A stretch of DNA of 64,000 nucleotides, taken from Pelistega ratti (GTDB lineage: Bacteria; Pseudomonadota; Gammaproteobacteria; Burkholderiales; Burkholderiaceae_B). This document shows positions 7,603 through 15,586 of the stretch, piece by piece. The notes under the pieces are model-generated. The model saw nothing but the letters and a program-made list of their open reading frames with translations. It ran no database searches and was not told where the DNA came from. Position 1 is the first letter of the stretch. Every line of letters starts with the position of its first letter. The stretch is taken from positions 1,674,001-1,738,000 of the forward strand of contig NZ_CP047165.1 in assembly GCF_009833965.1 (NCBI RefSeq). Direction: 5' to 3'. The position numbers and the translations under genes were made by a program.

Positions 7603-8973
7603 TTAAAACTGTTTACTCAAGTTATTTATCGCTTGTTCTCTATCAGCACTGTTTTCAAAAGAAGATGACATACTTGACCATGAGGGATAGGCACGAGCCA
7701 GGTGAATGCTTTCAGGGAGCTTGCCTGTTTGCCATTGTGTCAGTGTGGACTGATCTAAGGTGATTTTATGTTGGGCAGCATGACCTCTTTTTTCAAGAAT
7801 ATCTATTAATTGTAATCCCCGTAAACCAAGTAATCGGATAACCGCATCATCAACACTTAATTCTTCATAGCCTTGGATTTTACCGATTAGTCGTTTGCCT
7901 ACTTTATCAAATCCTTGCCATACACTCCCTACAACACCCCCTAATAAAGCGGCTGCTCCTAGACTTAATCCCCCTGTAAAAACATCGATAGTTGCCCCTG
8001 CTGCTGCCCCAGCCGCAAAGCCTTTACCCACTTGAATGCCCATATCGACCAAGGCATCAGGGTGAAATAAGTCCATTCCCCAGCGTTCCCCTTGAATGGG
8101 TAAGGGTTGTGCTGGGTAGTCTTGTTCTGCAAATCGGTAGTGTTTTAGTATATCCTTGATAAATTGATGCTCTCTTTTTCGGATGGTCTCTTGTAGAAAA
8201 GCCGATTGTACTTGTAGGCTTTCAGCATCTGTTTGGGTACTGACTTTGAAAGCCGCCACATCAATTAAGGTGCTTGCTAACATTGTAAAGGCAATGCGTT
8301 TGCGTAATTGACGTTGTTGTTTAATTTGCTCTGCTAGGGTGGTAAGTGATGGTGAGTGTTTATCTAAGACAAGGGCAAGTTTTTGATAGAGTTGTTCCTT
8401 TCCGTCTATGGCAGGTGCAACAGTATCAAATTCAATACTCATGTGAATCCCTAATCGAGCAAGGGTATCTCGCCATGCAGTGAGATGATTTTGAGGACTA
8501 TGAATAAAGTTTAAAATGGCAATCAGTGGTTTACCACATCGGGCAAGAATGGCTAGCTCATCTTTATGTTTTGCCAAAACAGGGTCGCGAATATCGACTA
8601 CATATAGCCCTGCATCACATTGTAATAGCTGACGTAATACGCGTGCTTCTTGTTCAAATCGACCGTGGCTTTCAGGGGAAGTTAAGAAATAGTGAATACT
8701 ATCAGGCCCATCTAGTCGTTTGGGGTGGGATTGTTGTAGTTGATCCAGATAATCCCATAAGCCTATACTGTCTTCTATACCGGGTGTGTCATGCAGTTCA
8801 ATCGTGGCTTGATTATCTATCTGAATTGTTGCCCCTTCTACATGGCGTGTTGTGCCGGGTGCATTTTGTACCTCACCAAAAGCCCGATCTTCTAGTAAGG
8901 TTCGCATTAAAGAGGTTTTACCTGTATTGGTATGACCAACAATAGCAAGACGGAGTAAATCAGGTGTTGTCAT
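7603..8973 (-). CDS. DUF3482 domain GTPase-like protein
   Basis: 456 residues from the ATG at 8973, whose ATGA overlaps the stop of the upstream DUF2868 gene. A second ATG at 8985 would add four residues. The G domain has P-loop GHTNTGKTS (13-21), a switch I threonine in GTTRH, and G3 DTPGIED. Where NKxD would specify guanine, the sequence reads NFIHS, so G4 is not canonical. The C-terminal half contains Gly/Ala-rich hydrophobic segments (GAAAGATIDVFTGGLSLGAA and around it) suggesting membrane insertion. Such proteins pair with DUF2868 membrane proteins in Burkholderiales; the role of the pair is unknown. Confidence 0.88.
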   Translation of the reverse strand: MTTPDLLRLAIVGHTNTGKTSLMRTLLEDRAFGEVQNAPGTTRHVEGATIQIDNQATIELHDTPGIEDSIGLWDYLDQLQQSHPKRLDGPDSIHYFLTSPESHGRFEQEARVLRQLLQCDAGLYVVDIRDPVLAKHKDELAILARCGKPLIAILNFIHSPQNHLTAWRDTLARLGIHMSIEFDTVAPAIDGKEQLYQKLALVLDKHSPSLTTLAEQIKQQRQLRKRIAFTMLASTLIDVAAFKVSTQTDAESLQVQSAFLQETIRKREHQFIKDILKHYRFAEQDYPAQPLPIQGERWGMDLFHPDALVDMGIQVGKGFAAGAAAGATIDVFTGGLSLGAAALLGGVVGSVWQGFDKVGKRLIGKIQGYEELSVDDAVIRLLGLRGLQLIDILEKRGHAAQHKITLDQSTLTQWQTGKLPESIHLARAYPSWSSMSSSFENSADREQAINNLSKQF

Positions 8974-10319
8974 AAGGCTATCCATGAAGAAAGCTGTTGA
9001 GGGTGAGTGAAAAGTCGTGATCGGTCAATACCAATATCGCTTAGTGTTTTTTCCCATAAAGATAGACGGTCTGAAGAAGACGATGTGGTATATAAATAAA
9101 CGGCTATTTGTTGGCTGTATTTTGCTATATCACGTATAAAATAGGCAATTCCACGATCAGGTGTTTGGGTTGCATCACAAACCAATAATAAGTCTTGTAT
9201 AGGTTGTTGGATAAGCTGATCGAGTAGTTGATGGCGATCTTCTCGTGATTCAATATTACCTGCTATACTGACCGAGTGATGAAAGGTTAATGAATGTAGT
9301 ATATCTGGTGTCGGTAGTTCTATGCCAATAACGATGCGTTGCGTTGTCCATTGTGTAATGGTGGAGCTTGGTTCAATCGTTGGTAGTGTATAAGGCGTTG
9401 CTGGACTATCTGTTCCTATCCGTTCTGTCTGTAGCTGAAAGCGTTGTGCCAGTGTGGCATATGCTGGTGAAGAAAGGTCGATAGACAGATGTTGAATACT
9501 TTTTCTGGTGCGTAATAAACAAAAGAGTAAACTGATAAAACGTACGAATACGCCCCAAATAAGGACTTGCCCCAGTAGCCAATAAGACCAGCTTTTTTGT
9601 ATATCTACCGTATTATCAGCAGATGAGATCACCATCGTATCGGGTATCGGAAAACCAAAGAAAGAGGGAACTTTACCGAGTAAGTGGGTGAGTGTTGTAA
9701 ATGTTTGCTGGGATAAGATAGTGGTTTCCCATGCAAAGGTGTAGGATTTGCCTGTCCAGAGTATGAGCAGTGTCAGTGAGGCAGTTGTTAGTATGATAAG
9801 CCAAAAAGCATGGCTCAATGTACCTAGTATCCAGCGAATAGCCTTTGCTTGTTTTAAGGCAGAGATAAAAGAATGCGCCACCAACGAGGTATGGGGGCTA
9901 CGTGCCATTTTTTGGCTTAACCATAACCAGCATTTTCCTAGTGTTGTCTGTGGTGTTTTAAAAAAAGATAATAGCCATAATAAATAGGTAATGGCATGTA
10001 AACCAAGTAGTGCTGCAAGGGCAAGTGCTAGGTTAATATGGTTTTGCTGGGTAGCACTGAGTGCAAGGCTAATACCTGTTATCACTCCAAAAAAGGCTAA
10101 GAGGTAAAGGGCTAAGGAGGCAGATTTTGTCCATTGTTGAATGATGGTTAATATGCCTTCTCGTTGGGCGATAAGCGTGGCTCGGCGTATGATTTTGTTT
10201 TCAATGCTGGGAGAGGTGTCTCGTTGTAATTGACGCATAATGGTGCTGTCATCCAGCGGCCCCCAGTTTTCTTCTTTTTGCCGAATGGTTTCGGTTATCC
10301 AAAAATCGTTAAATTGCAC
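8970..10319 (-). CDS. DUF2868 multi-pass membrane protein
   Basis: 449 residues. Four or more hydrophobic segments can be seen: about 68-92, 95-120, 163-190 and 245-270. The C-terminal third is a soluble mixed alpha/beta part (about 320-449) with VIGIELPTPDILHS and LLLVCDATQTPDRGIAYFIRDIAKY, which looks like a degenerate nucleotide-binding fold. It is the first gene of a two-gene operon, with an ATGA overlap into the DUF3482 GTPase-like gene. Stable pairing of the two families suggests a membrane complex. No function can be assigned from the sequence. Confidence 0.85.
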   Translation of the reverse strand: MQFNDFWITETIRQKEENWGPLDDSTIMRQLQRDTSPSIENKIIRRATLIAQREGILTIIQQWTKSASLALYLLAFFGVITGISLALSATQQNHINLALALAALLGLHAITYLLWLLSFFKTPQTTLGKCWLWLSQKMARSPHTSLVAHSFISALKQAKAIRWILGTLSHAFWLIILTTASLTLLILWTGKSYTFAWETTILSQQTFTTLTHLLGKVPSFFGFPIPDTMVISSADNTVDIQKSWSYWLLGQVLIWGVFVRFISLLFCLLRTRKSIQHLSIDLSSPAYATLAQRFQLQTERIGTDSPATPYTLPTIEPSSTITQWTTQRIVIGIELPTPDILHSLTFHHSVSIAGNIESREDRHQLLDQLIQQPIQDLLLVCDATQTPDRGIAYFIRDIAKYSQQIAVYLYTTSSSSDRLSLWEKTLSDIGIDRSRLFTHPQQLSSWIAL

Positions 10320-10535
10320 GGTGCTTATATGATAAAAATAAAGGTAGGCTTTATTTTAACCTAGAATTTATTTGGGTTTTAGGGGAGAATTGATTATTTT
10401 TTATCAAGAGATAATATTGCTTAATCATAAGATTAACTATTTTAGATATGAAGTATTTTTATCATAAGTATCGTATTTATTAAAAATATGTTTCTACAGT
10501 GTATAACTATTTATAACACTTATAAAAATATACCA

Positions 10536-11450
10536 TTAAAACCCACTCAATAAAAAAGCTAACCAAAAGGGGACAATCAGGCTTAGCACAGCACCAATAT
10601 AAATAGCGAGTGCAATAGCATGATTACCTGCTGCTTTTTTAATAATCGGGAGGGTGGTATCCATGGCGGTAGCCCCTGCAATAGCGATAGAGGGGTTAGG
10701 GTATAATGCTCCCATAAAGAATAAAACAACAATAGCGATAATTTCTCTAAAGAGATCAGTCAATACGGCAATTGCCCCATAAAATTCTCCCCACTCTGCC
10801 GTTACCATTGCCCCTGATAGGGAGAACCAACCAAAGCCACCTGCTAAAACAAGGCCTTGTTGTAACGTGAGATTCATCATCCATGCAAGTAGCATACCGC
10901 CAAGAGAAGAGGTTATCAGAATAGCAATAGGCATTAAGAGGAGGGGTTTATGGATAGTCTTAAATGAAAATGGGGCATTAATAATATCAACCCCTATAAT
11001 AAACAGTAAAAGGTAGAGAAAGGTATTTGATGAGGGCATGAATGAGGTATTCCAACCCAGATACACTAACCCTTGTGCCAATACATCACCTAAGATAATA
11101 GCGAGTAATGCAAAGGCACATTCTTTGAGAATATGCCAAATGCTCAGTAGAGAGACTTTATTTTTCTGTTTTTTAATGGGCTGTGGATATAAGAGATAAA
11201 TACCGATACCGACAAAGAAACTACACCCAATAGAAAAAATAAGTGCTAATTTAATGACATCAACAATATTCTGTAAATTTTCTACCACCAAGCCAAATTT
11301 ATAGCCAATAGCAAAAAGAAGTACCCAGATAAAGGGAGATAATAATTTAACAATTCGACAAGAGAGTTGTTCTGATCCAAATCGTCCTACAATCATACCC
11401 ACGAGAAGGGAAAGAAAAATAGGATACAATGCCATCAGAATATCAATCAT
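10536..11450 (-). CDS. lysO: Lysine exporter LysO family (YbjE)
   Basis: 304 residues, similar in length to E. coli LysO. It has eight or so membrane segments. The C-terminal half carries the conserved region GFGWFSLSGAMVT (about 205-217), LFREIIAIVVLFF and AMDTTLPIIKK, typical of the former DUF340 family. It is an inner-membrane exporter of L-lysine. The GNAT acetyltransferase gene upstream on the same strand ends 10 bp before this start, so the two form an operon. Basic amino acid import is encoded a few kilobases away (14.2-18.7 kb), but shared control is not visible in the sequence. Confidence 0.85.
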   Translation of the reverse strand: MIDILMALYPIFLSLLVGMIVGRFGSEQLSCRIVKLLSPFIWVLLFAIGYKFGLVVENLQNIVDVIKLALIFSIGCSFFVGIGIYLLYPQPIKKQKNKVSLLSIWHILKECAFALLAIILGDVLAQGLVYLGWNTSFMPSSNTFLYLLLFIIGVDIINAPFSFKTIHKPLLLMPIAILITSSLGGMLLAWMMNLTLQQGLVLAGGFGWFSLSGAMVTAEWGEFYGAIAVLTDLFREIIAIVVLFFMGALYPNPSIAIAGATAMDTTLPIIKKAAGNHAIALAIYIGAVLSLIVPFWLAFLLSGF

Positions 11451-11460
11451 AAGTGTCTCT

Positions 11461-12084
11461 TTATAGGGTGTGATGTTGTTCTACTATTGATTTTAAACGT
11501 GTTTTATGGGTGGTAGTCCATTCGTCTTTTGTCATGCTATAGACAACAGAATCCCTGACGGTACCATCTCGCCGTAATTGATCGCCTCGAATAATGCCAT
11601 CTTTTTTAGCCCCAAGACGTTCAATCGCTTTTTGAGAGCGTTCGTTTAGAATATCGGTTCGCCATGCCACGACATTTGCCTTTAGACTTTCAAAAGCATA
11701 ATAGAGTAAAAGATATTTGGCGGCAGTATTTGCAAAGGTACGTTGGTAGGACTGGGCATACCAGGTATAACCAATATGTAAACGCGCACATTCAGGAATA
11801 ATAGAATAATAGCGTGTTGTACCAATAATTTCTTTGGTTTTGGCATCTCTAATTGTAAAAACCAGTGCTTTTCCTTGTGCTTGTTCATGTAAAGCCTGTT
11901 TGATATATTGTGCTTCTTGGTCTGGTGCAGGCACGGAGGCATAATGTATTTTCCATAGTTCACCATCTTCTGCTGCTTTGGCTAATCCCGGCTCGTGGGC
12001 GGGTTTCATTGGTTCTAAAATAAGCCCAAATCCCTCTAATTGCACAGGGTGAAAGGGAAGCGTAAATGGTGTAACGGTGGTCAT
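11461..12084 (-). CDS. GNAT family N-acetyltransferase (RimJ/RimL type)
   Basis: 207 residues. The GNAT fold is recognisable: an N-terminal strand LEGFGLILEPMKPAHEPGL, the core FTIRDAKTKEIIGTTRYYSI, then RLHIGYTWYAQSYQRTFANTAAKYLLLYYAFE, with W108-Y-A-Q-S-Y-Q in the place where this subgroup (W.....QGTGVNTEAK-like) binds acetyl-CoA. NERSQKAIERLGAKKDG is the typical closing motif. The substrate is unknown; relatives are general acetyltransferases acting on small molecules or protein N-termini. It lies just upstream of lysO with a 10-bp gap. Confidence 0.85.
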   Translation of the reverse strand: MTTVTPFTLPFHPVQLEGFGLILEPMKPAHEPGLAKAAEDGELWKIHYASVPAPDQEAQYIKQALHEQAQGKALVFTIRDAKTKEIIGTTRYYSIIPECARLHIGYTWYAQSYQRTFANTAAKYLLLYYAFESLKANVVAWRTDILNERSQKAIERLGAKKDGIIRGDQLRRDGTVRDSVVYSMTKDEWTTTHKTRLKSIVEQHHTL

Positions 12085-12147
12085 GTGAGAGGTTTCCTTT
12101 TGTGAAATATGGATGCTGTCGTGTGGTGGATAGTAAAAAGATAATGA

Positions 12148-12354
12148 CTACGATGTGTATTCTCGAATAATTTCTTCGGCTAAATAGGCATCACTCAAGC
12201 AATGTATATCGGCAATTCCTTCGCTCATTAATTCATAGGTTTTTGAACGCATAAAGTAATCTAGTGCTTGGGCTAATGAGATATGTAATTGCTCTGCAAG
12301 TAATACAATAATTCGGGCATACTTGCGTTGTAAGAGAACAGGATTTGCCATCAT
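12148..12354 (-). CDS. DUF3791-like small protein, third gene of a DUF3791-DUF3990 cassette
   Basis: 68 residues, all predicted helical (KYARIIVLLAEQLHISLAQALDYFMRSKTYELM.. DAYLAEEIIREY). It resembles the short partner found after DUF3990 genes. Its ATG at 12354 overlaps the TGA stop of the remnant DUF3990 frame (12351-12353), so before the insertion it was translationally coupled. The element at 12438-13334 now separates it from the rest of the cassette. It therefore has to be transcribed from an outward or local promoter, if at all. The function is unknown; an antidote or adaptor role for the DUF3990 protein is inference only. Confidence 0.65.
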   Translation of the reverse strand: MMANPVLLQRKYARIIVLLAEQLHISLAQALDYFMRSKTYELMSEGIADIHCLSDAYLAEEIIREYTS

Positions 12355-12430
12355 AATATTTCACTACCTTTGAAAATAAGATGTTGATTTAAAATGGTTT
12401 GATTAAGAAAACAAATTTGTTGATTATTTT

Positions 12431-12437
12431 CTTCATA
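12431..12437. repeat. Target-site duplication, left copy
   Basis: CTTCATA, identical to 13335-13341 on the other side of the insertion element. Inside the original gene it encoded part of codons for Tyr-Glu on the minus strand. Confidence 0.85.
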
Positions 12438-13334
12438 TGTAGAATAAACTAGCGTTGTTTACATTATTTTAAGATAATAGTACGATGAATATACACAAAA
12501 ACACTCGCTTATTACCTCGCCAAAGAGAAGAGATTTGGCTAGCTTACACGCAAAACAAACAAAATGTCACTTCTTTAGCGAAAGAATACAAGGTTTCTCG
12601 CCCCACCATCTATAAGATACTCAAACTCGCTCGTGGTCGATTATTAAAACCTCAGACCAGTATCAATAATCGGTTTAGACAGGCTAAATTTGGGATTAAA
12701 CGCTTAGCCAAAGTAGAAAAGTCCATCCAAGAACGATTAAAAAAACAAGCCAAACGCTATAATAAATCCTATCCTGGCGAGATGGTTCATGTCGATACAA
12801 AACGCTTGCCTTTACTGAAAGGACAACACACGCAAAGTCAAAGGGAATATCTGTTTGTGGCTATCGATGATTACTCGCGTGAATTATATGCGGCTATTAT
12901 GCCAGATAAAACCGCCTTTAGCGCAGCTACGTTCTTAACCCAACATCTGATAGACCCTTGTCCTTATACCATAGAGGTTATTTACTCGGATAATGGAACA
13001 GAATACAAAGGAACAAAAGAACATGAGTTTGGTAAAGCCTGTTATCAACATCATATCAATCAAAAATTTACTAAAGTCGCCAATCCTAAAACCAATGGAA
13101 AAGCAGAAAGGGTGATTAGAACCTTAATGCAAATGTGGCATGATAAACATGAATTTACCGATAGCCAGCATAGAAAACAGGAGCTTACCCGATTTATTAA
13201 TTTCTACAACACCGTAAAACCACATAGTGCTCTTGTTTACCAAGATCAACTTGGTCATAAACGGACACTGACACCTTACGAATATTTAGAAATTTATTTT
13301 GCAAATAGTGTAAACAACGCTTGAGTTTCTAACA
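12438..13334 (+). mobile_element. IS481-type insertion sequence, complete (897 bp)
   Basis: The ends begin TGT and finish ACA. The terminal 32 bases are inverted repeats with 24 of 32 positions matching, including an 11-bp fully conserved block AGCGTTGTTTA. The element carries one transposase gene. A perfect 7-bp direct duplication CTTCATA flanks it (12431-12437 and 13335-13341). Removing the element restores the reading frame of the DUF3990 gene, which confirms the boundaries. Family assignment rests on the transposase pattern, the TGT ends and the single-ORF layout. Confidence 0.88.
12485..13324 (+). CDS. IS481-type DDE transposase
   Basis: 279 residues. An N-terminal helix-turn-helix (about 28-46: VTSLAKEYKVSRPTIYKIL) binds the ends. 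The integrase-like core has the DDE triad at D104 (HVDTKR), D169 (YSDNGTEYKG) and E208 (NGKAERVIRTL), followed by FYNTVKPHSAL, the usual C-terminal block. It is a full-length single reading frame, so the element is probably active. The stop codon lies inside the right inverted repeat. It is oriented opposite to the gene it interrupts. Confidence 0.93.
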   Translation: MNIHKNTRLLPRQREEIWLAYTQNKQNVTSLAKEYKVSRPTIYKILKLARGRLLKPQTSINNRFRQAKFGIKRLAKVEKSIQERLKKQAKRYNKSYPGEMVHVDTKRLPLLKGQHTQSQREYLFVAIDDYSRELYAAIMPDKTAFSAATFLTQHLIDPCPYTIEVIYSDNGTEYKGTKEHEFGKACYQHHINQKFTKVANPKTNGKAERVIRTLMQMWHDKHEFTDSQHRKQELTRFINFYNTVKPHSALVYQDQLGHKRTLTPYEYLEIYFANSVNNA

Positions 13335-13341
13335 CTTCATA
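13335..13341. repeat. Target-site duplication, right copy
   Basis: CTTCATA, identical to 12431-12437. The clean, undecayed duplication suggests that the insertion is recent. Confidence 0.85.
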
Positions 13342-13723
13342 CATTAATCGACCTGATGCTTCCTGTTTTGTAATTAAGTTTTCTGTGAGTAATTCAATTG
13401 TATTAAAAATACGGTCATTGGCTACCCCTCCCAGTATAATATCAAAAGTTTCAACAGCAATACCTATACGATTGGCTAAGATAAAATCAAGCCATTGTTC
13501 ACTATAAGAATAAAATGTTTTAGTGTGAAACTGTGTAAATAAGGTTTCATCAAATTCATAGTAATTAAGTACGGCATTTTTCCTAAGCGTTTGAAACGCA
13601 TCGTCCAATTAATGGCCTGTTGCTTAATCGGTATTGTATAAAAACCTTGTCCGAAGTCTAAGTTTTTGCGTGAAAAGGTAATATTGGGTTGAGTAACTTC
13701 TACTGTTGAGCCATGGTACAAAA

Positions 13724-13966
13724 TCATAATAAATTCTTCTCTTGCATTAAACCAATAATATCTTCCACTAAATAGTCCTTGCCAAGCGTATGTAATATTT
13801 CGTAATTTGCCACAATATAATCTTGTAATAAACCACTTTTTGCTAATTTTTGATAGATTAAAGTAGTTGGCATACAAAGTTTTTTAGCAATAAAATCAAT
13901 GCAAAAGAGTACAAACTCAAGCTCTTGTTGGTGATGAATTTGAAATGTTGTGCCAATGTCTTTCAT
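13724..13966 (-). CDS. DUF3791 protein, first gene of the DUF3791-DUF3990 cassette
   Basis: 80 residues with the typical DUF3791 pattern: FVLFCIDFIAKKL, a leucine-rich helical middle (IYQKLAKSGLL), YIVANYEILHTLG and DYLVEDIIGLM. The TGA stop overlaps the ATG of the DUF3990 gene. The frame is intact although the central gene is broken. DUF3791 genes usually sit directly in front of DUF3990, which has led to suspicion of a toxin/antitoxin-like or effector/adaptor pairing; this is inference. The composition is AT-rich like the rest of the cassette. Confidence 0.78.
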   Translation of the reverse strand: MKDIGTTFQIHHQQELEFVLFCIDFIAKKLCMPTTLIYQKLAKSGLLQDYIVANYEILHTLGKDYLVEDIIGLMQEKNLL

Positions 13967-14190
13967 ACTGTTTTACTAAAAACTAGCCGTAGTGTTTAAT
14001 GGGATATATTTTTATTTATTTTAATGGAATGTTTTTCTTTAAGTTTACCACCTATAGGATATGTTTACTAGCCATTAAGGAAAGGGTATAACTATCTTAT
14101 CAACTTAAATAGGGAATGTAGGCAGAAGGACTTAATTATATGGTATCTACCTAATGCTCTACGCATACAATTAAAAGTAGTTAAGTAAAT

Positions 14191-14218
14191 TTGACTTTTT
14201 GTGAGATGATTTTATAAT
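14191..14218 (+). promoter_or_regulatory. Sigma-70 promoter of the first binding-protein gene
   Basis: TTGACT (14191-14196), a 16-bp spacer and a perfect TATAAT (14213-14218), 34 bp before the ATG at 14253. Confidence 0.75.
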
Positions 14219-14252
14219 GAAATTTTTATAAACAAAAAAGAGAGGTAAGACA

Positions 14253-15032
14253 ATGCGTTCATTATTTATTGCCATCAGTTTAGCCATGGGGGTTTCAAGT
14301 GTCGCCCTTGCGCAATCCTATCAAGAAATCAAAATTGGTACGGCACCAGCCTATGCGCCTTTTGAGTACAAGAATGAACAAGGTGAGTTGGTAGGGTTTG
14401 ATATCGATGTTGCACATGCTATCTGTGAGCGATTAAAAACCAAATGTGTTTGGGTTGAACAACCATTTGAATCGTTGATGCCTGGTTTGCAAGCGCGTAA
14501 GTTTGATATTATCCATTCAGGTCTAACACATAATGCCATGCGAGAAAAGGTGATTAATTTCTCAGAAGATATTTATGCGATTCCCACTCAATTATTGGCA
14601 AAAAAAGGCAGTGGTTTTGAGCCAACGGTAGAGTCGCTTAAAGGCAAACGGGTCGGTGCTTTACAAGGGAGTGCACAAGAAGCCTATGCTAAACAAGAAT
14701 GGGGGAAGAAAGGGGTAAAAATTGTTTCTTATACCGAGCAAGTACAGACCTTTATCGATTTAGCCGCAGGACGAATTGATGCCGCGATTATAGAGAAACC
14801 AAATGGTTATGCTGGCTTTTTGAGTAAACCTGAAGGGCAAGATTATGAATATGTTGGAGAGCCTTTAGAGCATCCTTTATTAGCGAATAAAATTGGTATT
14901 GGTTTGCGTAAACAAGATAAGCAATTAAAAGCGGATATTGATGCCGCTATTTTGGCATTACGTCAAGAAGGTGTTATTGCTAAATTAGCAGAAAAACATT
15001 TTCAAGCAGGTGAGTTAAACCTACTGGATTAG
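14253..15032 (+). CDS. Basic amino acid ABC transporter, periplasmic binding protein (copy 1)
   Basis: 259 residues. A signal peptide (about 1-20, ALA/QS) is followed by a type II periplasmic binding fold: EIKIGTAPAYAPFEYKNEQGELVGFDIDVAHAICERL at the start, then QPFESLMPGLQARKFD and REKVINFSEDIYAIP. These match the lysine/arginine/ornithine and histidine binding proteins (HisJ/ArgT/ArtJ group). Substrate specificity among basic amino acids cannot be fixed by eye. A near-identical paralogue follows at 15587 and the permease/ATPase genes come after it. This copy has its own promoter and a hairpin terminator. Confidence 0.93.
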   Translation: MRSLFIAISLAMGVSSVALAQSYQEIKIGTAPAYAPFEYKNEQGELVGFDIDVAHAICERLKTKCVWVEQPFESLMPGLQARKFDIIHSGLTHNAMREKVINFSEDIYAIPTQLLAKKGSGFEPTVESLKGKRVGALQGSAQEAYAKQEWGKKGVKIVSYTEQVQTFIDLAAGRIDAAIIEKPNGYAGFLSKPEGQDYEYVGEPLEHPLLANKIGIGLRKQDKQLKADIDAAILALRQEGVIAKLAEKHFQAGELNLLD

Positions 15033-15094
15033 TAAGGATAGTCTATTATCTTTTTATACAAAAAGATAGTATAAATTCTTACGGATGTGATAGT

Positions 15095-15134
15095 AAAAGT
15101 GGCTCGTTTAGTCTAACTAAATGTAGCCACTTTT
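15095..15134. terminator. Long hairpin after binding-protein copy 1
   Basis: AAAAGTGGCT (15095-15104) pairs with AGCCACTTTT (15125-15134). The inner TTTAGT/ACTAAA pair extends the stem. It is followed by few T residues, so termination is likely but not certain. Confidence 0.6.
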
Positions 15135-15332
15135 GCTTGATAGCAGATAGGGGTTTTAATAAAAATAATATATCACCTAAATAGGTTCTGGTGAATGCTA
15201 TCTTTTGTCGTATTTTTGATGAGAAATCATCTCTTATGGTTATAGGGATTTTCCCTTAGTTAAGGGTAGGGGTAGCAGATGGGTACCCTTATCCTTTTTG
15301 AGAGGGTAGCAGTGATCTGATAAGAGCACAAA

Positions 15333-15362
15333 AAAGAGAGGACGGTATCCCCTCTTTTTTAT
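15333..15362 (+). terminator. Second terminator-like hairpin
   Basis: A stem of about 12 bp with one mismatch joins an A6GAG-starting arm to a CCCCTCT6 arm, ending in a T run. It lies about 225 bp before copy 2, so it would end a transcript coming from copy 1 or a small RNA starting in the gap. Confidence 0.5.
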
Positions 15363-15524
15363 TAACTCCTTGTTAATATTACGGTATTAGAAAGGTATCC
15401 CTTTAATTTACCCTTGTTGATAAAGCGAATAATAGAGCAGAAGATAGTCGTAAAATCGCTTAAATAATGTGTTTTATGATGTTTTCTTTAGGTATAAAAA
15501 ATAATGTTATGCCAAATAATATAC

Positions 15525-15553
15525 TTGCTCAAATAAATATTGGTTTTTATAAT
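15525..15553 (+). promoter_or_regulatory. Sigma-70 promoter of the second binding-protein gene
   Basis: TTGCTC (15525-15530), a 17-bp spacer and a perfect TATAAT (15548-15553), 33 bp before the ATG at 15587. Confidence 0.7.
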
Positions 15554-15586
15554 GAGACGTTTCCAACCATAAAGTGAGGTCAGACA

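Larger units (their letters stand above)
12351..13727 (-). pseudogene. DUF3990 gene, broken by an IS481-type insertion and a frameshift
   Basis: The start ATG 13727 overlaps the upstream DUF3791 stop (ATGA). The first 50 codons read MILYHGSTVEV ... KNLDFGQGFYT ... FKRLGK. At the A5 run (plus-strand T5, 13577-13581) the frame shifts; one added A restores NAVLNYYEFDETLF ... QWLDFILANR ... GVANDRIFNTIEL. Near codon 130 the frame enters the element at 12438-13334. Deleting the element plus one 7-bp duplication continues the frame as RLMYEENNQQICFLNQ ... KGSEIL and stops at 12351. That tail is the usual DUF3990 ending. The YHGS and DFGxGFY motifs recall the H-Y-E ADP-ribosyltransferase fold (inference). 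The gene is very likely inactive. Confidence 0.85.
15033..15586. other. Hairpin-rich intergenic region between the two binding-protein genes
   Basis: There is no supportable ORF. It holds a terminator-like hairpin at 15095-15134, an inverted repeat AAGGGTA/TACCCTT at 15262-15290 and a second terminator-like hairpin near 15333-15361 (A6GAG...CTCT6). The promoter of the second copy is at 15525-15553. The length and the paired hairpins leave room for a small RNA, but no known riboswitch class was recognised. Confidence 0.55.

Noticed and set aside
12451..13321. Insertion element bounded only by the 19-bp AGCG repeats
   Set aside because: No target duplication exists at those edges; extending to the TGT/ACA ends gives a perfect 7-bp duplication and restores the interrupted frame.
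15240..15365. Possible riboswitch (lysine or T-box like text AGGGTAGCAG) before binding-protein copy 2
   Set aside because: The conserved cores of lysine riboswitches and T-boxes are absent, and the promoter lies downstream of the structure.
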